A model generated the notes under the pieces. That model searched no databases and was not told the origin of the DNA. It saw only the letters and a list, made by a program, of their open reading frames with translations. 8,048 nucleotides of DNA from Lysobacterales bacterium. Lineage in GTDB: Bacteria; Pseudomonadota; Gammaproteobacteria; Xanthomonadales; Xanthomonadaceae. Of the stretch, positions 1 through 4,613 are shown one piece after another. The stretch lies in assembly GCA_015655035.1 (NCBI GenBank), contig JAATFS010000466.1:1-8048 (forward strand). Direction: 5' to 3'. The translations under genes were made by a program, and so were the position numbers. Within the stretch, counting starts at the first letter, position 1. Each line of letters begins with the position of its first letter.

Positions 1-693
1 GGCCAGCGCCAGAAACTGGCCACCACCTGTCTGGCGGCGGCGCTGCGCTACCAGCTCGGTGGCGAGGACGGCGAACTGCCGCGTTACTGCGCGGTGGTGC
101 TGGACGAAGCCTTCGACAAGGCCGACAACGAGTTCACCGCGCTGGCGATGAACATCTTCGAGAACTTCGGTTTCCAGATGGTGGTGGCCACGCCATTGAA
201 ATCGGTGATGACGCTGGAGCCGTTCATCGGCGGGGCCTGCTTCGTGGAAATAAGTGGCCGGCACAATTCCGGTGTGCTGCTGATCGAATACGACGAGCAG
301 GCACATCGGCTCAAGTTGCCCGAACGCTCGCGCAACGACGAGTCCGCGCCGGCCAATAGCGCCCTGCTGAGCGTCGACGAGGCGAGGCCCGTTGCCGAGG
401 TCCGGGAGGTAGCCGCGGCCGTCGTGGAGGAAGCCACCGGCAGCATGGCCGCGATAGCGAGGGACGTCGCTGCGCCCGCGCGCAGCGCTGCGAAGAAACG
501 TGCGCCAACGCCAACGTCGAGCAGGGTGGCAAAGAACACGACGTCCACACGGCCGGCGTCGGCAAAGGCGGGCAAGCCGGTGTCCGCAGCCATGCCTGCG
601 GCTAAGAAAACCGCCAAGCGCGTGGCCAAGCCGGTGGTACCTGGCAAGGCCAAGCCAAAGAAGGCAGCCGCACGGTCGCGAACCACACGCTGA
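1..693 (+). CDS. jetC: SMC-like ATPase, JetC/COG4913 type (Wadjet/Mks), C-terminal 230 residues
   Basis: Partial: the 5' end lies left of the window, and the frame is open from base 1 to the TGA at 691..693. The fragment starts inside the ABC signature (GQRQKLATTCLAAALRYQLGG, residues 1-21, presumably preceded by SG). A Walker B with catalytic Glu (VVLDEAF, residues 32-38, E36) and a D-loop-like FDKAD follow, then a VVATPLKSV strand near residues 61-69. This order, with Walker B directly followed by FDKAD and a TPLK segment, is typical of the condensin-like ATPases called JetC in Wadjet systems or MksB-like. In known systems these work with JetA/JetB (kleisin and KITE subunits) and the nuclease JetD to extrude and cleave circular plasmids. 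The ATPase core seems to end near residue 110. Beyond it are an acidic/alanine segment (126-155) and a highly basic tail (156-230) with 21 Lys/Arg and no Asp/Glu. No jetD follows. I am confident of the family and less so of the defence role, because the partners are outside the window. Confidence 0.85.
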   Translation, partial: GQRQKLATTCLAAALRYQLGGEDGELPRYCAVVLDEAFDKADNEFTALAMNIFENFGFQMVVATPLKSVMTLEPFIGGACFVEISGRHNSGVLLIEYDEQAHRLKLPERSRNDESAPANSALLSVDEARPVAEVREVAAAVVEEATGSMAAIARDVAAPARSAAKKRAPTPTSSRVAKNTTSTRPASAKAGKPVSAAMPAAKKTAKRVAKPVVPGKAKPKKAAARSRTTR

Positions 694-776
694 GGGAAAT
701 CTCAGTATGTGGCTGGCGACGTGAGCAGCATGCTTTCGGCGTTGTGCACGTAGGTCCATGGAACACGTCCGCACAG

Positions 777-794
777 CGGACACATTTGGTCTCA
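777..794 (+). promoter_or_regulatory. Shared 18-nt upstream box, copy 1 (before the FhuA-type receptor)
   Basis: CGGACACATTTGGTCTCA is identical to 4541..4558, upstream of the second receptor gene. It contains a near-palindrome GACAC-N5-GTCTC in which four of five pairs match. It ends 101 nt before the chosen ATG at 896. A second matching element, GAATGG (808..813), starts 31 nt after the start of the box, as it does at the other copy. This is inferred to be an operator or promoter element; which protein binds it is unknown. Confidence 0.6.
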
Positions 795-805
795 TTCGCA
801 TCGAG

Positions 806-824
806 GGGAATGGCTACCTTCCAG
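806..824 (+). promoter_or_regulatory. GAATGG element, weak Fur-box-like site upstream of receptor 1
   Basis: The stretch from 806 aligns without gaps with 4570..4588 and shares GAATGG, then TA and C at matching places. Inside it, GGAA (807..810) and TTCC (819..822) form inverted arms. By my own alignment it matches the 19-bp enterobacterial Fur consensus at only 8 of 19 positions, so on its own it would not be called. The case rests on conserved position relative to the 18-nt box. TACCTT (815..820) fits a loose TANNNT -10 pattern. Confidence 0.3.
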
Positions 825-895
825 CCCTTCCAGCGCGGTCCCGCCGGCCGCCGCGCCGGGCCATTGTCCCGCCTTCATGCAATACGAGACCGCCG

Positions 896-2959
896 ATGAT
901 TCCGATGACCTGCCGCTGCGCCATTTTCTTCTTGTTCTCCTTGGCCGCGACCGCGCCCGGCTTCGCGCAGGAAGCCAGTCTGCTCGACGAGATCGTGGTC
1001 AACGCCCGGCGCGAATCGTATCGCCCGGGAAAAGCGCTAGGCGCTACCCGCACCCAGACCGAGATCGAGCGCATTCCCCAGTCGATCCAGGTCGTGCCGC
1101 GTTCGGTGATCGAGGAACAGCAGATCGTGCGTCTCGCCGACGTGGTTGCCAACGTCTCCAACGTGCAGCCCGGCGGCACCCAGGGCAATCGCTCGGAGAC
1201 CTTCGTGATTCGCGGTTTCGAGGCCGCTTCGTATGCCATCGACGGGATCATGCTCAACCCCGCGCAGAATTTTACCGAGACCGTGCGCGACCTCGCCAAC
1301 GTCGCCCAGGTGGAGGTGCTGAAAGGGCCGGCGGCGGTGTTGTACGGGCGAGGTGAGCCGGGAGGCGTCATCAATGTGGTCACGCAGCGCCCGTCCGATC
1401 AGTTGGGCGGCAACGCCGTGCTGCAAGCCGATGGCAATGGCCTGCGCCGTGTGCAAGGCAGTGTCAGCGGAGCGCTCGCCCCGACCCTGGCCGCGCGCAT
1501 GAGCATCGCCGCGCAGCAGACCGGCACGTTCCGCGACCACCAGGCCGACGGCGACCGCGTGTTTGCGGCGCCTTCGCTGGCATGGCGACCGAACGAGCGA
1601 CTGCGCGCCGACCTGGATTACGAATACACCCGCCAGAACAGCCCCGGCGACCGTGGCCTGGTCGTCGTCGATGGCGTCGTACGCGGACCGGCGCAGCGCA
1701 GTTTCGGCGAGCCATGGTCGCGTAACCACGGCACCTCGCATAGCGTGCGTGGCCGCGTCGAATACACCGCCTCCGAGTGGCTGACGCTGCGCCAGATCGT
1801 CAACCACCAGGAGGGCGACAGCGGCCGCCACGTCGCCGACTTCACCGGCCTGAGCCGCGATGGGCAGTCTGTGCTGCGTCGCGGCGTGCGTCAGCAGCAG
1901 TCGGCGGCGGCCACCACCGTGCAAAGCGAAGCGCTGGCGCGCTTAGAGACCGGCCCGTTGCGGCACCAGGTGCTGGCCGGGTTCGAATACGTCGATGCCC
2001 GCCGCCGCACCGACGAAGCACGCGCCACGCTCGCCTCCATCAGTGCGCTGGACCCGGTCCCGGGCGCGCTGCCCGGCGACTACATGCATGCCCGTTCCAT
2101 CGACGTCGATGCCCGGTATGCCGCGGGCTACGTGCAGGACCAAATCAGCGTGGGCGACCGATGGGAGTTGCTGGCAGGCATTCGCTGGGACGATGTGTCG
2201 CAATCCACCGTAGACAACGGCAGCCGCACGCGCGAGGACGGGCAACGTGCATCGCCGCGTGTGGGGGTGGTGTGGGTGGCGGCGCCGTCCACCTCGGTGT
2301 ACGCCAACGTCTCCACCTCGTTCCGTCCGCGCAGCGCCACCCTGTATGCCGGAGGCAATGCACCGCCGGAAACCGGTCGGCAATACGAGCTGGGAATCAA
2401 GACCTCGCTGCTGGACGGACGGGTACTGGCCACCGCCGCGCTGTTCGAGATCACCAAGCGTAACGTTTCCACCACTGACCCGGACAACAGCGGCTATGTG
2501 GTCGTCACCGGCCAGCAGCGCGTGCGTGGCGTGGAACTGGATGTCATCGGTGAACCCACCCCCAACTGGCGGTTGATCCTGGGGGCCGGCTATCTCGATG
2601 CCCAGGTCACGCGCGACAACGTCCATGCAACCGGCAATCGGCTGCGTGGCGTGCCGCGCTTCAGCGCCAGCCTGTGGAGTACCTACCGATTCACCGAGGG
2701 CTCGCTATATGGCCTGACCCTGGGCGCCGGCGCGGTGCATGTCGGCGAGCGCGAGGGCGACCTGGCCAATAGCTACCGGATTCCCGGCTACACCCGGCTG
2801 GACGCTTCGGCGGCCTATCACTTCGGCGGGCGCTACGAGCTGGCGCTGCGGCTGCGCAACATCGGTAACCGCTTCTACATCGAGCAGCCGGTAACCCGCA
2901 CCACCAACTATGCCGGTGCACCGCGCATGCTCTCGGCGACGTTCAGCGTCGATTTCTAG
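896..2959 (+). CDS. TonB-dependent siderophore receptor, FhuA/FhuE (hydroxamate) type
   Basis: Outer-membrane gated barrel that imports ferric siderophores using TonB-ExbB-ExbD energy. With the ATG at 896 the protein is 687 aa, normal for the family. A signal peptide (residues 1-24, MIPMTCRCAIFFLFSLAA..., cleaved after GFA) leads into a TonB box (LDEIVV, about 30-35) and a plug domain (about 45-165). The plug shows the classic siderophore-receptor motifs: IPQSIQVVPRSVIEEQQ, RGFEAASYAIDGI (about 106-118) and VEVLKGPAAVLYGRGEPGG (near 139-157) followed by NVVTQRP. The rest is a beta barrel ending in Phe (ATFSVDF), as outer-membrane proteins do. An upstream in-frame ATG at 758 would place 46 basic, proline-rich residues before the signal peptide and would translate the shared regulatory box, so I reject it. 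A weak GAG (886..888) sits 7 nt before 896; the ATG at 905 is also possible. The ligand is not determined; the motifs favour hydroxamate-type siderophores. It converges with the TSUP gene, 9 nt between stops. Confidence 0.93.
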   Translation: MIPMTCRCAIFFLFSLAATAPGFAQEASLLDEIVVNARRESYRPGKALGATRTQTEIERIPQSIQVVPRSVIEEQQIVRLADVVANVSNVQPGGTQGNRSETFVIRGFEAASYAIDGIMLNPAQNFTETVRDLANVAQVEVLKGPAAVLYGRGEPGGVINVVTQRPSDQLGGNAVLQADGNGLRRVQGSVSGALAPTLAARMSIAAQQTGTFRDHQADGDRVFAAPSLAWRPNERLRADLDYEYTRQNSPGDRGLVVVDGVVRGPAQRSFGEPWSRNHGTSHSVRGRVEYTASEWLTLRQIVNHQEGDSGRHVADFTGLSRDGQSVLRRGVRQQQSAAATTVQSEALARLETGPLRHQVLAGFEYVDARRRTDEARATLASISALDPVPGALPGDYMHARSIDVDARYAAGYVQDQISVGDRWELLAGIRWDDVSQSTVDNGSRTREDGQRASPRVGVVWVAAPSTSVYANVSTSFRPRSATLYAGGNAPPETGRQYELGIKTSLLDGRVLATAALFEITKRNVSTTDPDNSGYVVVTGQQRVRGVELDVIGEPTPNWRLILGAGYLDAQVTRDNVHATGNRLRGVPRFSASLWSTYRFTEGSLYGLTLGAGAVHVGEREGDLANSYRIPGYTRLDASAAYHFGGRYELALRLRNIGNRFYIEQPVTRTTNYAGAPRMLSATFSVDF

Positions 2960-2968
2960 GGCGCGGGA

Positions 2969-3742
2969 TCAGTGCGCCAGGTCCCAGGCCATTTTCCCGA
3001 TCAGTATCACCACCAGCAGCACGAACAGCTTGCGGATCAGCGGCGTGCCGCCGCGCAGCGCCAGCCGGGTGCCGGCGACTGCGCCAATGATGTTGGTCGC
3101 CGCCATCGGCACCGCCACCGCCAGCAGGATCTGTCCGCTGGGCACGAAGAACGTCAACGCCGCCAGATTGGTCGCCACGTTGACCACCTTCGAGGCGGCC
3201 GAGGCGCGCAGGAAGTCCAGCCCGAAGAAGCGAATGAACAGGAAGATCAGGAAACTGCCGGTGCCGGGCCCGAAGAAGCCATCGTAGAAACCGATCGCCG
3301 CCCCCATCGCCAGCGCGATCGTAAGTTCGCGCCGGCCGATCTGGCGTGGCCGGTGCAGCGCGCCGAAATCCTTCTTGATCAGGGTGTAGATCAGCATCGC
3401 CACCAGCAGCACCAGGATCAGCGGGCGCACCGCCTGCTTCGGCAACAGGCTGACCGCGGTAGCGCCAAGGAAGGCGAACACGAACGCCATCGCGGTGGCG
3501 TACAGCACCGGACGCCACGGCAACCGGATATGCCGGGCATAGCGCCAGGCCGAGGTGGCGGTACCGAACATCGAGCTGAACTTGTTGGTGCCCAGAAGCA
3601 TGGCCGGCGCCTGCTGCGGCAGGGTCGCGAACATGCCCGGCAACTGCACCAGACCGCCGCCGCCCACCGCCGCGTCCACCAGTCCTGCCACGAAGGCGAT
3701 GCACAACAGCCACGGCAGTTCGGCAGGGATGAGTTCCAGCAA
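2969..3742 (-). CDS. YfcA-like TSUP (TauE/SafE, DUF81) membrane transporter
   Basis: Inner-membrane protein of the TSUP family, whose members are proposed to export sulfite, organosulfonates or related small anions. The substrate of this one is not known. It shows the internal repeat signature twice: AGLVDAAVGGGGLVQLP (about residues 19-35) and GFYDGFFGPGTGSF (about 151-164). The latter is nearly identical to E. coli YfcA (GFYDGFFGPAAGSF). A GTNK motif (about 51-54) follows the first repeat, and 7-8 hydrophobic segments span the protein. No ATG fits the N-terminus. The open frame runs far upstream through the divergent ychJ gene, so I place the start at the TTG (3740..3742), giving MLELIPAELPW and 257 aa, close to the 269 aa of YfcA. 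No clear Shine-Dalgarno is visible; the CTG at 3737..3739 is an alternative. It diverges from ychJ across 99 bp and converges on the receptor. Confidence 0.87.
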   Translation of the reverse strand: MLELIPAELPWLLCIAFVAGLVDAAVGGGGLVQLPGMFATLPQQAPAMLLGTNKFSSMFGTATSAWRYARHIRLPWRPVLYATAMAFVFAFLGATAVSLLPKQAVRPLILVLLVAMLIYTLIKKDFGALHRPRQIGRRELTIALAMGAAIGFYDGFFGPGTGSFLIFLFIRFFGLDFLRASAASKVVNVATNLAALTFFVPSGQILLAVAVPMAATNIIGAVAGTRLALRGGTPLIRKLFVLLVVILIGKMAWDLAH

Positions 3743-3841
3743 GGCGGCGGTCTGTGCGAAATGGGGGCGCCAGCATAGCGGCAGCTGGCCTGCGCGCGCT
3801 TGGCAGGTGCGCGATAGCCGGCCGGGCGGCACAATCTGCGC
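3743..3841. promoter_or_regulatory. Divergent promoter region between the TSUP and YchJ genes
   Basis: This 99-bp gap must hold the start signals of both divergent genes. On the + strand CACAAT (3830..3835) lies 6 nt before the ychJ ATG and could be a -10 box giving leaderless or near-leaderless mRNA. TTGGCA (3800..3805) resembles a -35 but is 24 nt away, too far to pair with it. No convincing promoter is seen on the - strand. Confidence 0.3.
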
Positions 3842-4243
3842 ATGTCTGCTTCCTCTGCCTTCGGCACCGAACCCTGTCCCTGCGGCCGCCCGCTTCAATA
3901 CGCGGACTGCTGTGGTCTCTATCATGCCGGCGCGGCCGCGCCCGATGCCGAATCGCTGATGCGCTCGCGCTACAGCGCCTATGTGCGGCGGGATGTCGAT
4001 TACCTGCTCGCCAGCTGGCATCCGTCCACGCGGCCGGCCGAACTGAGCCTGGACGACAGCGCTACCGGCCGTACCCACTGGCTGGGGCTGACGGTGCAGC
4101 ACGCGTTCGACACCGGCGCCGATACTGCCGAAGTGGTGTTCCTGGCCCGCTACCGTATCGGCGGCGGCAGTGCGGTGCGGATGACCGAGCACAGCCGGTT
4201 CCTGCGCGAGGCCGGCCGCTGGTACTACCTCGACGCCGCCTGA
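3842..4243 (+). CDS. ychJ: YchJ family (UPF0225) SEC-C motif protein
   Basis: A 133-aa cytosolic protein of the YchJ/UPF0225 family. The N-terminal SEC-C zinc-binding motif ([17 protein letters not shown], residues 12-28) has the spacing C-x-C-x8-CC. It is followed by the family landmarks [30 protein letters not shown] and [14 protein letters not shown]. These form an NTF2-like fold and match E. coli YchJ segment by segment (LMRSRYCAFV, WHPS, EWLGLTV, RSRFLKENGQWYYIDG). The exact biochemical role is unknown. The E. coli protein (about 152 aa) has a second SEC-C motif at its C-terminus; this one ends at YYLDAA without it. There is no purine-rich Shine-Dalgarno ahead of the ATG. A perfect 8-bp stem-loop lies 26 nt past the stop. 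Confidence 0.9.
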   Translation: MSASSAFGTEPCPCGRPLQYADCCGLYHAGAAAPDAESLMRSRYSAYVRRDVDYLLASWHPSTRPAELSLDDSATGRTHWLGLTVQHAFDTGADTAEVVFLARYRIGGGSAVRMTEHSRFLREAGRWYYLDAA

Positions 4244-4268
4244 CCGCCGCGCGCCCCGGATTTGTCGA

Positions 4269-4288
4269 CATGGCGTTCGCACGCCATG
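4269..4288. repeat. Perfect 8-bp inverted repeat between ychJ and the small membrane protein gene
   Basis: CATGGCGT and ACGCCATG flank a TCGC loop. The left arm overlaps an 8-bp palindrome TGTCGACA (4263..4270). There is no T tract after it on either strand, so a classic Rho-independent terminator is not supported. It may be an mRNA end-stabilising hairpin for ychJ or a binding site for the gene that follows. TATGCT (4291..4296) just downstream fits a loose -10 pattern but has no matching -35. Confidence 0.4.
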
Positions 4289-4341
4289 GCTATGCTGGGC
4301 CCAGCCGGCGAACGCGTCGCGGGTCAGGAAGAGGAACGGCG

Positions 4342-4506
4342 ATGGGGATTCTCAGCCTCTGGCAACTGGTGGTGGTGGCGATCCTGTTGTTCGGAATCGT
4401 GGTGCCCGCGGTGCTCGCTGTGTGGATGATCCGGCTCGGCGCGCGCCGACAGGATCGTGGCCTGGAACTGGGCCACGCCGCGACCACCGATCCGCAGCAC
4501 CGGTGA
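4342..4506 (+). CDS. Small hypothetical membrane protein, 54 aa
   Basis: I do not recognise a named family. The protein begins MGILSLWQLVVVAILLFG and continues as one long hydrophobic helix (about residues 5-30, ending in VPAVLAVWMI). A basic, polar tail follows (RLGARRQDRG ... DPQHR). The positive charges after the helix predict one transmembrane span with a cytoplasmic C-terminus. A good purine-rich Shine-Dalgarno (GAGGAA, 4331..4336) sits 5 nt before the ATG, which chooses this start over an in-frame ATG at 4270 that lies inside the inverted repeat. Codon use is like that of its neighbours (strong G/C third positions). It is probably its own unit or the tail of a ychJ transcript, 98 nt after ychJ. 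The N-terminus recalls TatA, but the amphipathic helix of TatA is missing. Confidence 0.65.
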   Translation: MGILSLWQLVVVAILLFGIVVPAVLAVWMIRLGARRQDRGLELGHAATTDPQHR

Positions 4507-4520
4507 TGACGCTGATCTGA

Positions 4521-4538
4521 GCGTCGTCGCCACGACGC
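4521..4538 (+). terminator. Stem-loop after the small membrane protein gene (possible terminator)
   Basis: GCGTCGT and ACGACGC form a perfect 7-bp GC-rich stem with a CGCC loop, 14 nt after the stop codon. No T run follows directly; the next bases are GACGGACACATTT. It could end or stabilise the upstream transcript. It sits 2 nt before copy 2 of the shared box, as another inverted repeat adjoins copy 1, so it may instead belong to the receptor's control region. Confidence 0.3.
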
Positions 4539-4540
4539 GA

Positions 4541-4558
4541 CGGACACATTTGGTCTCA
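4541..4558 (+). promoter_or_regulatory. Shared 18-nt upstream box, copy 2 (before cirA)
   Basis: CGGACACATTTGGTCTCA is identical to copy 1 at 777..794. It ends 55 nt before the cirA ATG and is followed, at the same distance as in copy 1, by GAATGG (4572..4577). Sequence between the two elements is not conserved, which suggests selection on the boxes themselves rather than a recent duplication. Confidence 0.6.
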
Positions 4559-4569
4559 CATTGCGATAC

Positions 4570-4588
4570 GCGAATGGTTAGCGTTCGC
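4570..4588 (+). promoter_or_regulatory. 19-bp dyad, candidate Fur-type operator upstream of cirA
   Basis: GCGAATGGTTAGCGTTCGC has seven of nine dyad pairs matching, with perfect 5-base outer arms GCGAA/TTCGC; one more pair (C4569/G4589) extends it. Against the enterobacterial Fur consensus I count 11 of 19 matches, about the limit for a functional site. It lies 25 nt before the ATG of a siderophore receptor, where a Fur repressor site would be expected. Another dimeric regulator is possible. Confidence 0.45.
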
Positions 4589-4613
4589 GCTTTGCACCGT
4601 CATTGAGTTCCTT

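Larger units (their letters stand above)
694..895. other. Intergenic region upstream of the first TonB receptor
   Basis: About 200 bp between the jetC stop and the preferred start of the first receptor. It holds a short inverted repeat GTCCGC-ACA-GCGGAC (767..781) that overlaps the shared 18-nt box (777..794), then a GAATGG element (808..813). The rest, roughly 825..880, is C-rich with no recognisable gene. An open frame runs back from the receptor to an ATG at 758, but its translation is basic and proline-rich with no signal peptide, so it is probably untranslated leader. Confidence 0.6.

Noticed and set aside
84..686. 200-codon antisense frame over the jetC end
   Set aside because: Mirrors the low-complexity Lys/Ala tail. 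The ABC signature and Walker B are on the + strand.
472..690. Separate histone-like gene at the end of jetC
   Set aside because: The basic segment is in frame with and continuous from the ATPase domain, with no intervening stop and no ribosome site before an internal ATG.
1037..1924. 295-codon open frame on the - strand inside the first receptor
   Set aside because: Same reason: it is antisense to clear TonB-receptor plug and barrel motifs, and is His/Ala/Gly-rich with no domain.
2960..2978. GGCGC/GCGCC inverted repeat between the convergent receptor and TSUP stops as a terminator
   Set aside because: Only 5 base pairs with a 9-nt loop and no T tract, and it overlaps the TSUP stop codon; too weak to list.
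2943..3776. 277-codon - strand frame starting with an ATG, overlapping the TSUP gene in another frame
   Set aside because: Arg/Gly-rich with no membrane segments. The overlapping frame 2969..3742 has YfcA motifs and hydrophobic helices throughout.
4342..4506. TatA/TatE identity for the small membrane protein
   Set aside because: The N-terminus looks similar (short lead, Trp, hydrophobic run, FG), but the hydrophobic helix continues past FG and there is no amphipathic helix with the expected Lys-rich pattern. There are also no tatB or tatC neighbours.
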